In this document: positions 53,226 through 64,000 of the stretch, in pieces
How positions within the stretch are numbered: position 1 is the first letter of the stretch
Layout of the letters: the number at the start of each line of letters is the position of its first letter
DNA from: Sepioteuthis lessoniana
Lineage: Eukaryota > Mollusca > Cephalopoda > Myopsida > Loliginidae
Direction of reading: 5' to 3'
DNA length: 64,000 nucleotides
NCBI GenBank assembly: GCA_963585895.1
Contig: OY757917.1
Location: 102,103,617 to 102,167,616, forward strand
Position numbers and translations under genes: made by a program
Notes under the pieces: model-generated
What the model was told of the DNA's origin: nothing
Seen by the model: only the letters and a program-made list of their open reading frames with translations
Databases searched by the model: none

Positions 53226-54139
53226 TCAGCTGTTATTCTTTCAAACTGGCCACTGCTCACTAAGAGTAGAAGACATTAAAAGTAATATTACAATTCAGTT
53301 ACACACCATATCAAAAGAGGGCACTTTGACCAATGGAAAAACTCACTGGAATAAGAGATTTCAATGCCAAGTTGTTGATTTCTGTCTTGGTAAATAGTTT
53401 CAGTCTTGATAAATTTTAAACACACCTCGTATCATAAATTTAATGTAACATTATTAGTTTATGCACTTATCTGCACAGACTTTTTAAAGGCACCAGTTAA
53501 GCAATTACAAAAGAAAAATTCATGAAAGAAAATTTATAGTTTTGCCACCTCCAAAAAATGGAAATAAGCCAGATTTTATTGTCATATCAAGTGAGTATTA
53601 GTTATTATTTTGATATTTACTAACAATTACCACTAAGAATTTTGACTTGATTGCCTGTATGGAACGGTTCCAGATTATGGTCATCCAATAATATTCGCTG
53701 ACTGTTTCAAAACTTATGTTCCTGACATTTATCTGATCAAAGAGATTTATAAACATTGGGACATGTTCCAATCCTGCTACTGGCCCACTTTATTTGTATT
53801 AATTTGCAGAGAGAGTGGTGAGTTGGAGAAAGAGAGAAGATATTAGATGATGCATAGACTTTCAATATACTGTGTATTCCTTTCTTTCTTTACTGTTAGA
53901 CCCTTGATACATATCAAGAAGATCTGATCTTGAATGGTAAAGGTGAAGAGTTGTCTGAACTATTGTCTCAAGTTGTTGATGTTGTTAATGATAGCAATCA
54001 TACAATAATGGAGTGATGGTTGCCAAAAATCAAACAAGATTTTTAGTCTCATTCTTGTTCTCATAACAAAAGCAGCAAGTTCATTTGCACTATATCGGAT
54101 TTTATCATACGAGTCAATGTTTTCACATTAAAATTACCC
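53226..54139. other. No recognised gene
   Basis: AT-rich. The ordinary scatter of short frames shows no domain. Confidence 0.4.
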
Positions 54140-54144
54140 CCTAC

Positions 54145-54683
54145 CGATTTGGGCTGTTGAATATGCTAACTTCACCCCTGCAGAGGGGTAAGACCCCCAC
54201 CACCATAACGAGTGTCCTGGATATGACACTAAACTGCATCTGATGGTGAAGCTCCAGTCCTGGAGCTTTGGAAAATGAGGTGTACCCTGTCATTGCTATT
54301 ACTCCCAGGTCCACTATGACCCAAAGTGGTAGTATCTGTCAGGGTCCCATCTATGGGTACAATAGACCTATTCAATCATCTACTATATTTGAAACTGTTT
54401 AACTGAGTGCAACAATTGAGTGATATTAAATAGAACTATTAGTATTAGATAACAATACTTAAAAGTATTTAACTCTGTTCAAACAAGTGAATAATGTTGA
54501 ATAGAATTATTAGTGCCAAATAGCAATACTTGAAACCATTTTGTGTCTTGGGTATAACATTAAACTGCATTTGATGATATGGCCCTAGTCTTGGAGTTTA
54601 GGGAATGTGGAGTACCCTTTCATTATTATAACTCTCAGGTTCATTTTGACTTGGAGTTAAAGTCCCATCTCTAGGTCAAGTCA
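54145..54683 (+). mobile_element. Two consecutive family C pieces, plus
   Basis: A copy with the full 5' body and internal units (54,145-54,540) runs straight into a second 5' body missing its first part (gtcttgggtataacattaaa at 54,545). The second is then interrupted by the LINE. Confidence 0.78.
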
Positions 54684-55158
54684 TCATTGTCATGTTGTGC
54701 CGCTAGCATGGATATCCCTGATCTTCTCTCACCACTTTTCCCTATCGTTCATCGCCTCTGGCATGTCTTCTGGGCTACATCCTGTATCTTCACATCGCCG
54801 CTGTATGTATGTTCTTCCTGTTCGTCCTGCTTTTGCTCAGCCATATGTGGGGGTCCACAGGAGTACATCACTTATGAGCTTGTCCCTGCTCCTCCAGCAG
54901 TGTCCTGCATGCCTGGTTCGTCTAACTTGGATAGTTTTTGTGATGGGAGGCAGGTGGCCGTATAGTTGGTGCTTTGTGGGGTGTTGCCGCCAGGACTTGT
55001 TTAATATTGTTCGCAACATTCTTTTGTAGTTGCCGTCTAGCTTCTTCTCCAGCCATTTTGTTAGCATCCAAGAGGTGCATCCATATAGCAGTATCAACAT
55101 GACTGCTGCTTGGAAGAAACTGTGTTTCATTTTATCGGTCAGGTCTGATTTCCATAGT
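54684..55158 (-). mobile_element. LINE 3' portion (about 475 bp), nested in family C
   Basis: Minus-oriented, from atcattgtcatgttgtgcc to ggtcaggtctgatttcc. The minus frame at 54,837-55,130 reads SFFQAAVMLILLYGCTSWML, EKKLDGNYKRMLRTILNKSW and so on. Confidence 0.9.
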
Positions 55159-55945
55159 AGAATGGTTCAATTTTTTATGAGGGATTATTATTATTAGTTA
55201 TTTCAAGCCATACAGCTATATGCAAGTTGTTTTTATTAGATAGGAATACGTGATAAAAGAAAAAAAAAGAATTACAAATATTAAATAGAAATACTTGAAA
55301 CCATTTAACTGTGCAAATAAAACTATTGGAATTTGTTTGTAATGCTCGTTAGCAGTGAGTAAATACTTGTTTGCATAAAAAAGCAATGCTACGACTTGAG
55401 GCGAGATTATATGGACATTGGGGCATTCCATTACTCTCAAGTGGCAAAGTCCATTCTCTGGACAGTTATTGGTTGCTGGTCCAGTGAATGGGTATATTAG
55501 TGTGTGTATACACTGGCTTGCTTAATATGTTACAGGTTCAGCATTGGATTACTGCCCATTTTACTTTTTGTCTGCTAACTGGGGCTGTTGAACCGGTATG
55601 TGTTGTTCTTGTTGTTTATTCTGCACGTTAGGGTAGTGACTTCTACAAGAACTATTAGTGTTAGAAACTTGAAACCATTTCACTGTGTGCAAACAAATGA
55701 TTAATATCAAATAGAATTATTAGTGTTAGATAGAAATACTTGTAAGTATTTGTGAGCAAACAAATGATTAATATCAAATTGAATTATTAATGTTGGATAA
55801 CAATATATGGAACAATTTGTGCGGCTCATTTTTAGAATAATTTTACCTACAGACTATTCACTATTCAATCATATATATATATATATATATATAAATCAGA
55901 TTTGGAATTAAATAACCTGCAAGGGTTGGTATGCTATATAGCACG
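55159..55945 (+). mobile_element. Family C internal units and tail, plus
   Basis: Internal units at 55,165-55,330 and 55,640-55,850, (TA)n, then tail (ggaattaaataacctgc). 55,331-55,635 is an unassigned insert. Confidence 0.7.
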
Positions 55946-55974
55946 AGCAAATCGAAACATCAAATTTGTATCCA

Positions 55975-56292
55975 CATCGTCAAGGCATGCGAACAGAACA
56001 GATTCCTTTGATCCACTCTCACCATCTGTCCATATTAGCCATCACTCTTGGTAAGTCCTCAAGACGGTATCCAGTGTCAGTACAGAGCTAAAGAATATAT
56101 TTTTGCTGGAGAGCTAACACTGGTATATCCATGAGTAGGAGTTCATTGGACTTATGAGTTTGTCCTTACTTCTCCAGCAGTACCCAATATGTCTTGTTCA
56201 TCTTACTTCAATGGTTTGTGAGATTAGAGGTAAGTGGTCATACAGCTGCTGTTTTGTAGGTTTCTGCTTCTAGGATTTGTTCAAGAACTGTA
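55975..56292 (-). mobile_element. LINE 3' tail, old
   Basis: gatccactctcaccatctg, ttgtccttacttctccagc, acagctgctgttttgtagg. Coding frames are degraded. Confidence 0.78.
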
Positions 56293-56588
56293 AGATCTTC
56301 ATAGTTCTTCAATGCCTTGTTTGATCAACAGTCAAACTTTAAAAATGATTTCCCTGGTTGAATCATTTCTATTCCCAGATAAACAAGGAACACCTGAGGA
56401 AGGTCAGAGGATACAGCAGCCGAAATGTTGTGTTTCAACTAACAACAATAAAGATGAGGACAACAGTTTGAAAAATTACAGCCAAAATAAAACACATCAA
56501 GCCTCATTACAAAATTTCAGACAAATAAAAAGAAGACAATATCAAAAACCAGATTCTAAATCAAGGGTAGGCAATAATTTTTTGTTTG

Positions 56589-56699
56589 TAGGCCACATTG
56601 GAACTTCTGGAAAAACTTGTTGGCCATATTGGAACTTCTGGAAAAACTTGTTGGCCATATTGGAACTTCTGGAAAATCTTGTTGGCCATATAGGAACTT
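56589..56699. repeat. 31-bp tandem repeat, about 3.5 units
   Basis: ttggccatattggaacttct recurs every 31 bp. A plus-strand frame through it (56,312-56,719) is not otherwise supported as a gene. Confidence 0.9.
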
Positions 56700-57177
56700 A
56701 TCAAGCCAAAATCTATTGAATAGTCTTGGTATTGGTGGGTACTTTTTTTTTTTTAAATCAGTTTAAATGTTTTATATGCACGGTAATGTTAAAAGTAATA
56801 CAGACTAATAAACTTGAGAAAATAATTTCTATAAGCCACACCACATTCAAAGCTGGTTAAAAAAGTTCCACACTTCACCCAGAAAAAATTGAAGAATCAG
56901 AAATGTCCTGGAACATCAATCCTTTTCAGCTTGTGCAGTAGCATCAACATTCTTGGTGTGACACTATTGATGCTGGTATGCAGACTTGGCTCTATGTATG
57001 TTTGTGCATATGGGTGCATACATGTGTATGGTTGTGGGTTGATCATGGATAAGTATATATATATGTGTGTGTCCATATAGGGGCCGAGACATGTTTATTT
57101 GGGAATCACTGATTCAGCCTTGCTATTATAAACCTGTTGAAACCAAACAAAAGGTTACTGAATGGGAAATAAGTAAA
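56700..57177. other. Unassigned; possible hAT-like edges
   Basis: caagggtaggcaa near 56,563 and gggaatcactg near 57,105 recall hAT inverted ends, but the ends match each other poorly and no transposase is present. Confidence 0.25.
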
Positions 57178-57411
57178 AGTAAAGTTAGCGACTGTAGTCA
57201 AGGGTGACCAGAAGGCTCCCTTTTCAATAGTTACAACACTGAGGCGTAGGGGAGGGCACTACTCCTTTCCCTGGATTGCTCCACTTTACCCTTGATACGT
57301 ACCTTATATTGCTGAGTGTTAAGCAAGGAGGTATCAAGTCTTTGGTATGATGCGACCTGGGATTGAACCCAGGTCTCCCGGGCCATTGGCAAACACTCTA
57401 CCCACAAGGCC
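57178..57411 (-). mobile_element. SINE family B, minus
   Basis: From agtaaagttagcgactg to the head (gattgaacccaggtctcc). Confidence 0.88.
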
Positions 57412-57605
57412 AATGAGAGTGTTCACCAATGGTCCAGGAAATCGGGGTTCAATCCCTAGTCGAGTCATACCAAAGACTCTAAAAATTGGTACTTGATCCT
57501 TCCTGACTTAGCACTCAGTATTGTAGGTTGGGACCAAGGTTAAGTGGAGTTATTCAGCGTAAGGACTTGCGCCCTCCCCTACACCTCGGTGTAGTAGCTA
57601 CTAGA
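57412..57605 (+). mobile_element. SINE family B, plus, abutting head-to-head
   Basis: gagagtgttcaccaatggtc, ggggttcaatccctagtcg, body to the tagtagctact block; 3' end trimmed. Confidence 0.87.
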
Positions 57606-58705
57606 ATGGGAAATGATATAAACAAATGTCAGAAATGAAATGAAACTCTTTATGATATAAACAAAATGCAATACTTGCCAGCAGTATGAAGACGGTAAAC
57701 CACTGTTAGAGGTTACTATTTACTCAGCACATTACCCCACCTCACAATAGTGTCTAACTTATTTATGAGGAAAGGGACATACCCATTAATGTTCATAGGT
57801 AGGGTATATGACAAAAATGCAGATACTTGATAAAAGGGAATCAATGACTTAAAAAAATTTTATTATCACCCTTAAGGGTCCCCAGCAGACTTGTCTGCCA
57901 TTTGTTTTTATGTCTAGTCTGGGTGACTAAAAGTCCAGAAATAGGAACATTCACCTTCACAGATATATTCTCAGAAGGTCAGACATTGATAGATAGAGGG
58001 ACCACAAATATATAGATGGGCTTAGAGAACTGATACAGAAGTGATAGGAGGGGAACAAAGCTGGAAGAACAGACACAAACAGTAAAGTGAGAAGAGAAAG
58101 GAACAGATGCAGATGGGTATATGACTAGAGCACAGACAGCTCCAACCTCAGAGATAGAGATGGGCTGAGAGTATAGATACAGAAGTGATAGGACGGGGAA
58201 CAGAGAATGGAGAAAAGAGACTGACAGACATGCAGATAGGCTGAGAAGTTTTTAGTTAAGGGATTTTATTATGAAGGGTCACACAAGCTTCTTCCTCTCT
58301 AAAACATTTATTCAACTTTGCTTTTTCACTTGTTCTTCTCTTTGTGGTCAGTTCGTATACCCACATTGGAACCCATCTCACAGAAAAATGGCCCATTCTC
58401 AAGATCTGTGTTAAAGATTTCAGTTAAGGTTCTTATTTCTCGGTGAGACATAGAACTTTTTGAACGATCCTTGTACATCAACCAAACTAGAGGAAAATTG
58501 AATGTTTTACTGGTTTAATGAAAATGAAGCTATAGATTCTGCAAAAACAAAATCTATACATATAAACAGAGAGAGATAAGGTATTACCTTTTTTATAAGC
58601 ATATTGTATTGGTCAAATTTTTTATAAGCACATGGTATTGGTCAAATTTTGGACCTTACTTAATTATTTTATATCTTGTGGTATCCTACATTCCTTGAGT
58701 ATTAA
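57606..58705. other. No recognised gene; diverged duplication at 58.01-58.24 kb
   Basis: gatacagaagtgatagga occurs at about 58,034 and 58,179 with similar flanks, spaced roughly 146 bp. Otherwise unassigned. Confidence 0.4.
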
Positions 58706-59232
58706 TTTGGGTTGGGTTGGTTGTGTTTTATGGCATATCAACCCTTGTAGATTATCTAATACCAAATTCTCTTTATACATATATATTACATATGTGGTTT
58801 GTAAATACATTTCTTCATAACATTTTTGAAAGAGACAGAACTCATTTTTTTTCACGCAGTCAAATGATTTCAAGTATTTCTATCAAACATGAATAATTCT
58901 ATTTACTATAAATTATTGTTTGCACACAGTGCAGTAGTAACAAGTATTGCCGTTTAACACTAATTATTCTCTTCCATATTACTCATTTGTTTGCGTATAA
59001 TTAAATAGTTCCAAGTATTGCTATGCATCACTAACAATTCAATTAAACATAAGTCATTTGTTTACACACGGTTAAATGATCAAACAGTTCTATTTCAAAC
59101 CATTCAATTTAGCATACTGGAGTCTCACCATCAAATTATTTAGTGTCACATGTAGGACACTCATGGGGGGGGTTCTTACCCCTCTTCAGAGATGCAGTTG
59201 ATGTATTTTATAGTCTCAGCTGACTGGTGTTC
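58706..59232 (-). mobile_element. Family C, full length, minus
   Basis: (gggtt)n and the shared tail (gttttatggcatatcaaccc), the inner region, four internal units, and the 5' body in reverse ending tctcagctgactgg. About 527 bp. Confidence 0.88.
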
Positions 59233-59391
59233 AAAAAAGAAGTAAAAGAAAGAAAGAAATAATGAACTTTGAAAAGAAACCAAGTAATTTTTTGTTTGTT
59301 TGTGTTCTTTATTTTTTGTTATTGTATATAACATTCTAAGATAAAGTGTTGTCAATTTCTAATTCCTTTTATAATTTCATGTATCAGTAAG

Positions 59392-59640
59392 TAAAGTTGG
59401 CAACCTTAGTCGAGGGTGACCAGAAGGCTCCCTTTTCAATAGCTACAACACTGAGGTGTACGGGAGGGCAAAACTCCTTTCCTTGGATTGCTCCACTTTA
59501 CCCCTGTTACGTACCTTATATTGCTGAGTTTTAAGCAAGGAGGTATCAAGTACCATTTTTAAAGTCTTTGGTATGATGCGACCTGGGATTGAACTCAGTT
59601 CTCCCGGACCATTGGCGAACACTCTACCTACTAGACCAAA
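59392..59640 (-). mobile_element. SINE family B, minus
   Basis: Complete, from agtaaagttggcaacc to the head near ctctacctactagacc. Confidence 0.88.
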
Positions 59641-59691
59641 GACAAGTGTTTACAGTGTAATGTCAACTATTATAGAAAATGGACATGTTAT

Positions 59692-59842
59692 ACCGACTCC
59701 TCTGAACAAGCATGATGCGACATAAGTTCTATTTTTCTAATAGAGTTTAATAGGCTTGAATTCAAAGTTTTCCTTCTCCAAGACAGGTTGTTATACCAAG
59801 GCTAAAGAACCCAGTCTACCTTATTATTTTAACCATTACTAG
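59692..59842 (-). mobile_element. SINE family A 3' half, minus
   Basis: Diverged tail and body (gttttccttctccaagac, aaagaacccagtctacc); head missing. Confidence 0.72.
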
Positions 59843-60198
59843 CACAGCTTGTACTAATATGAAAACTAAATAAATATAGAAAAATATTTTGTTTGATTTT
59901 TTATATTTGTTGTATCAATATGTGGCCCAAATTCTCTCAATTTTGAAGTTGAAAAAGAAATTTGAAAAATAACCTGGGGACAATGCATAAAAAGTTCATT
60001 TTGCAGAAACTTAAAGTAAAGAACAGATTTGCAAATAAACAATATCCTTAAGGTCACTGGATAAACACATAAACACATATGAACACATAAACAATGTCGA
60101 CTTAAGTAACTTGTCTGGCATAACAAATTTATCATTAAGATTTATAGAATGTGTTCAGCCAGGCATCTACATTTCCCTTCTCCTCACTAAATTAGTAC
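59843..60198. other. AT-rich stretch with no recognised feature
   Basis: I see nothing in it. Confidence 0.4.
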
Positions 60199-60199
60199 A

Positions 60200-60748
60200 A
60201 GCCCAGTCAGCTGGGGCTATAGAATACACCGACTGCATCTTTGAAGACTTCTCCAACAAGTGTTCTGGATATGACATTAAACAATCTGATTGTAAGGCTC
60301 CAGTCTGAGAACTTTAGGGAATGCAGAGTACCTCTTCATTGCTATCACTCTCAAGTCCACTCAGACCCAGAGTGGTAGCAACTGATAGGGCCCTAACTAT
60401 GGATCAGATAGAACTGTTTGACATTTAAACTGAGTGTAAACAAATGACTAAAGCTCAATTGAATAGTTAAAAATAGAACTGTTTGATTATTTAGCTGTGT
60501 ATAAACAAATGACTGATGTTTAATTAAATTGTTAGTTATGACATGTATATGTAGCAATACATGGAACCATTTAACTTTGTTGACTTATGCTAAATTAGAT
60601 TGTTAGAAATAGAACTGTTTCATCATTTAACTGTGTGTATCTACAAAATGTATTTACAAATCATATATTTAATGAATATGTAAAAACAGGATTTGGCATT
60701 AAATAACCAACAATAGTTGATATGCCATAAAACCAAACCAAACCAAAC
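60200..60748 (+). mobile_element. Family C, full length, plus
   Basis: From cccagtcagctgggg (a CCCAG/CTGGG hairpin) through the body and internal units to ggcattaaataaccaac and the (aaacc)n end. Confidence 0.88.
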
Positions 60749-60865
60749 TTCTCTCTCAATCTACTTGTCTTTTTCCTTCTCTTATTCTAATCTGAAAGTC
60801 TCTCTCACTGCTCACTGGATCTTCTCTCGTCCCCACCTTTCTATTTTTCCCTCTCTCTTACCAGG

Positions 60866-61470
60866 TTGTCAGCAAGGGTTAGAATATGCTAACTGTATCT
60901 CCTAAGAGGAATAAGACATGCTCAGGAAGGGGTGTCCTGGATATGACACTAAACTGATGGTGAGGCTCTAGTTCTGGAGATCGAGGAAATGTAAAGGGTA
61001 CTTTCATTACCATTATTCTCAAGTCCATTCTGATCCAGAGTAGTAATACCTTTTAGGGTCTCATCTATAAGTCAAACAGATTTGTTTGAAAAGTATTTGT
61101 ATTGGATAGGAATACTTGAAACTATATAACAATAAATCATTTGTATTAAGAGTAGTTACTTGAAGCAATAATTGTTTACTTGGGAATGTTATAAGTTACT
61201 CAAAATTATATAACTGTCAGCAAACAAATGGTTATTATTAAATAGAAATAATTATTAGAATTAGATAGGAATACTTGAAACTATACAACTGTATCTGAAT
61301 TATTGGTATTAGATAGGAATATTTAAGATCCTATAAATCTGTTCGAAAAAACTCTTAAGAAATAACTAAACAAGAAATGTAAATATGATCATATTTTTGC
61401 AGTTCCCTAACCCCTCGGTATAAAATACCCCTCAATGGATTGACATGCCATTAAAATTGATCTTCTATTC
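60866..61470 (+). mobile_element. Family C (long-tailed variant), plus
   Basis: Body from gtcagcaagggttagaat, internal units with the taggaatacttgaaac form, and the variant tail (aaaatacccctcaatgg, gacatgccattaaaa). Confidence 0.83.
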
Positions 61471-61569
61471 CTCCTCTTTTTTAACCTTCTACAATTTCCC
61501 CTCTATTTGCTCTCTCCCTCAATAGTTCTCTTCCACACATATCTTTTCTCTCTCCTCTCTCTACAAACA

Positions 61570-61695
61570 CCCTTATCCCTCCAGTTATGGGTTAAATAGT
61601 ATCACTGCTGTTCTTCTACAAGGAAGACTTTGGCATGAAATAAACCAGGAAGGTTGCTATGCCATTAAACAGAGAAATCAACCCACCAACCTTTT
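61570..61695 (+). mobile_element. SINE family D 3' part, plus
   Basis: cctccagttatgggttaaat, cactgctgttcttctac, tttggcatgaaataaacc, with an (accaacc)-type end. Confidence 0.78.
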
Positions 61696-62171
61696 CCATA
61701 TACATTTTCTCTTCATTTTCCAATCTTTCTCCTACTTTTTCCTTCCTCATACAAATTTATCTGTATTCTAATCAGAGAATTTTTTTCTAAGACCCCTAAC
61801 CCCTACCCACTCCTCTGCTGTTAAGTTTAAAGGTTGTGGCAACTTGCCAGTGTCTTTACACTCTTCTGACTACTTTCAACCCCCACCCCCCACCCCACAA
61901 TGTTTCTTTTTAACATTTTCCATATAATCACTCACTTCCTCCATTCTGGATTTCAGACTCACAGGGAGCCTTCACTTTTCAGCAAAGATAAATTACCTTT
62001 TCCAAACTGGGGTAATTTCAAATATTCTTCTCTCTGTTTGCCTATAATTAACTCAATATATTCCCGGCACAAAGTGTCCATATTTTTATTTATTTATTTA
62101 TTTATTCTCTACTTGTTTCATTTCTTAATCATTATCATATTTCATTCCTTTTCTTGTTCGCAACAACTGCC
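61696..62171. other. Pyrimidine-rich, unassigned
   Basis: C/T-rich plus strand, an (ATTT)n run at 62,083-62,106, no gene. Confidence 0.4.
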
Positions 62172-62640
62172 TGGTTCTCTTGGATATGACACTAAACTAA
62201 ATTTGGTGGTGAGGCTCCTGTTCTGGAGCTATGTCAATTAAGGAGTAACCTCTTCATTGCCTTTGCTTTCAAGTCCTCTCTGACTTGGAGTGACAGTACC
62301 TGCTAGGGTCCCATCTATGTGTTAAATAGATCTGACTGAAATAATGTTTAAAATGATTGAACTTTATTAATACAATGACTCTTAAAACATTGATATTGCA
62401 ACTAAAACATTTGGTCGCCCACAAATTATTAAGTATTTGAGAGGAGTACTTAAAATCATATAAATTATAAGTTTAAATTATATAATAAATTATATAACAT
62501 AATAATTGTATAAAGTATTAGTTTTAGAGAATCTAAAATGATGGTGAATTACATCAAGTCATTGCTTGTTAAAACTTTGATATTGCAACTGAGTAAAAAG
62601 AATTTACCTGTTTAGAATTATTGGGAAGATTCAGTTTTAT
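62172..62640 (+). mobile_element. Family C copy, 5'-truncated
   Basis: Starts within the body (cttggatatgacactaaac), continues with actctgacttggagtgac and diverged units; the tail was not found. Confidence 0.72.
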
Positions 62641-62735
62641 ACTCTTCTCTTTTTTTATGCTTCCTTTTTTTCTCTCTTTTCTCTCTCTTCTCTATATATG
62701 TTCTCTCTATTTTTTCTCTCTTAATATTCCAAACT

Positions 62736-62995
62736 GGGCCATTGGACTAATGAGTCGAGTGTTTGTCAATGGTCCGGGAGACCAGGGTTCAATCCCAGGT
62801 TGAGTTATACCAAAGTCTCAACAAAGTACTTGATGCCGCCTTGCTTAACACTCAGCATCTTAATGTATGGATCATGGGTAAATGGGGCAATCTAGGGAAT
62901 GAAGTAGCATCCTCCCCTACATCTTGGCATGGTAGCTATTGAAAAGAGAGCCTTTGGGTCACCCTCAACTAAGGTTGCCAATTTTACTTTTTTAT
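62736..62995 (+). mobile_element. SINE family B, plus
   Basis: gccattggactaatgagtcg, gggttcaatcccaggttg, body, end ccaattttactttt. Confidence 0.89.
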
Positions 62996-63061
62996 TAATA
63001 TTCCTATCTGTTTAAATGGTTTGTGAAAATACACTTTTATACTATATATAGTTGTTGTTGT

Positions 63062-63155
63062 TGGTAACCGTAATCGAGGGCAACCTAAAGGCTCCCTTTT
63101 CAATAGCTACTACACCGCTTCTCCTTTCCCTAGATTGCTCTACTTTACCCTTGAT
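63062..63155 (-). mobile_element. SINE family B 3' part, minus, cut by a LINE
   Basis: ggtaaccgtaatcgagg to actttacccttgatca, where the LINE's ATC repeat begins. Confidence 0.83.
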
Positions 63156-64000
63156 CATCATCATCATCATGTCACACTGGTAGCACGGATATCCCTGACC
63201 CTCTCTCGCCACTCCTCCCTATCGTTCATCGCCCTAGGCAGGTCTTCAGGACAACATAGCTGCTGAATGTATGTTCGTGCTGGTCGTCCTGCTTTTACAC
63301 AGCCATGTGTGGGGGTCCATAAGAGTACATCTCTTATGAGTTCGTCCCTGCTTCTCCAGCAGTGTCCTGCATGTCTGGTTCATCTAACTTGAATAGTATT
63401 CGTGATAGGAGGCAGGTGGCCGTTGGTGTCTTGTGGGGTGTTGCCACCAGGACTTATTCAAGATTGCTCGCAGCATTCTTGTGTAATTGCCGTCTAGCTT
63501 CTTCTCCAGCCGTTTTGTTAGAGTCCATGTAGTGCATCCATATAGCAGTATCGATGTGACCGCTGCCTGGAAGAAACTGCGTTTCATTTTATCGGTTAGG
63601 TCTGATTTCCATATAATCGATAGCCTATTGATAGCTGTCCATGCTTTCGTTAACCTCGTGTCGATGTCCTTTTTGGTTGATGCGACACTGCTTCCTAGGT
63701 ACGTGAATCTGTCTACTAGTTTAAGAGGGGTTCCATCTAGAGTGGAGATGTCCCCCGTTTGATTATAGCACATATATTCCGTTTTGTGTGCATTAACATA
63801 GAGGCCTATGCCTGCGGCTGCTCGTTCCAAACTATGCAGTAGTGTTTCGGCTTGGTCGGGTGTATTTGCCAGTATCGCTATGTCATCGGCATAGTCGGCG
63901 TCGGTAATTGTTGTTGCGGGGTACCTTCTGCTTCTTTTCTTCATCAGCTCGAAGCCATTCTCTCTGATTTTGTCAATCGATGTTCTAATTACGTAGTCTA
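63156..64000 (-). mobile_element. LINE (non-LTR retrotransposon), longest copy, runs off the window
   Basis: The 3' end is at 63,156 ((ATC)n on the plus strand, so ATG-type repeat on its own strand). The element continues beyond 64,000, so its full length is unknown. Its 3' region matches the copies at 34.1 and 18.35 kb most closely. Against those copies there is a small deletion near 63,258 and a 5-nt deletion near 63,421. Confidence 0.93.
63384..64000 (-). pseudogene. LINE reverse transcriptase, C-terminal part
   Basis: Reverse transcriptase of a non-LTR retrotransposon, which copies element RNA into DNA at the target site. The frame is open across the window edge: upstream of the Met at 63,944 it still reads RTSIDKIRENGFELMKKR. 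The catalytic YADD box lies at 63,882-63,893, followed by thumb-region motifs: HKTEYMCYNQ, FTYLGSSVAS, AWTAINRLSIIWKSDL, SILLYGCTTWTL, KKLDGNYTRMLRAILNKS. No RNase H follows. A 5-nt deletion near 63,421 shifts the frame and ends the protein after QRPPASYHEY, so the conserved C-terminal region is lost in this copy. Clade: RTE-like from the 3' repeat and lack of RNase H, not proven. Confidence 0.92.

Noticed and set aside
56312-56719. 135-codon plus-strand frame as a gene
   Set aside because: Its end is a 31-bp tandem repeat and the rest shows no domain.
56563-57110. hAT transposon
   Set aside because: End-like words occur, but they pair poorly, no clear 8-bp duplication is seen and no transposase is present.
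1-64000. LTR retrotransposon, endogenous virus or Polinton
   Set aside because: I found no paired long terminal repeats, gag, protease, integrase, capsid or envelope-like sequence. The only reverse transcriptase is of the non-LTR type.

Overview
This window looks like gene-poor, AT-rich, repeat-dense animal DNA, most consistent with a lophotrochozoan and probably a cephalopod mollusc (octopus or squid type). The reasons are the mix of several tRNA-headed SINE families that share a central core but differ in head and tail, as in the cephalopod Ceph-SINE superfamily, one LINE family ending in (ATG)n, many Tc1/mariner relics and frequent (TA)n and (CA)n tracts. The organism is an inference; no host gene here identifies it. 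I see no convincing complete host protein-coding gene, no rRNA or tRNA gene, no CRISPR array and no LTR, Polinton or other virus-like element.

Layout. 0-10 kb: a mariner relic (1.09-1.95 kb), a SINE-in-SINE nest (3.2-3.8 kb), a second mariner relic (4.76-5.19 kb), a retroposon (called family C here) carrying a 13-unit 48-bp minisatellite (6.2-7.3 kb), a family C copy with target-site duplications (7.8-8.4 kb), and a long hairpin (9.2-9.45 kb). 9.6-12.2 kb: a short mariner deletion derivative and a 1.76-kb Tc1 element split by a LINE tail and a palindrome. 12-27 kb: many family C, SINE and LINE-tail copies, several of them nested, and a Tc1/mariner deletion derivative (22.9-23.65 kb). 27.46-33.17 kb: one family C copy whose internal unit has grown to 105 copies of 49 bp with no net length change (27,869-33,013), the most striking object in the window. 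34-38.2 kb: a Tc1 relic broken by SINE and LINE insertions, dense microsatellites and a 67-bp tandem array. 38.6-46.8 kb: a purine-rich tract, more SINEs and family C copies, and a Tc1-derived miniature element at 46.25-46.77 kb. 47.6-47.85 kb: a short GC- and CpG-rich island with promoter-like motifs and a possible first exon, the best candidate for host-gene sequence. 48-64 kb: more of the same repeats, ending in the longest LINE copy (63.16 kb to the window edge), which keeps the YADD box of reverse transcriptase.

How the parts fit. The LINE family supplies reverse transcriptase and is present mostly as 5'-truncated tails. SINE families A, B and D and family C are non-autonomous and carry target-site duplications where I could check them, so they were probably mobilised by LINE machinery; families C and D end in the same 3' tail. 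The Tc1/mariner relics are mostly internal-deletion derivatives that keep inverted ends and TA target duplications. Family C also seems to seed minisatellites: its internal 48-50 bp unit is amplified independently at three or more places.
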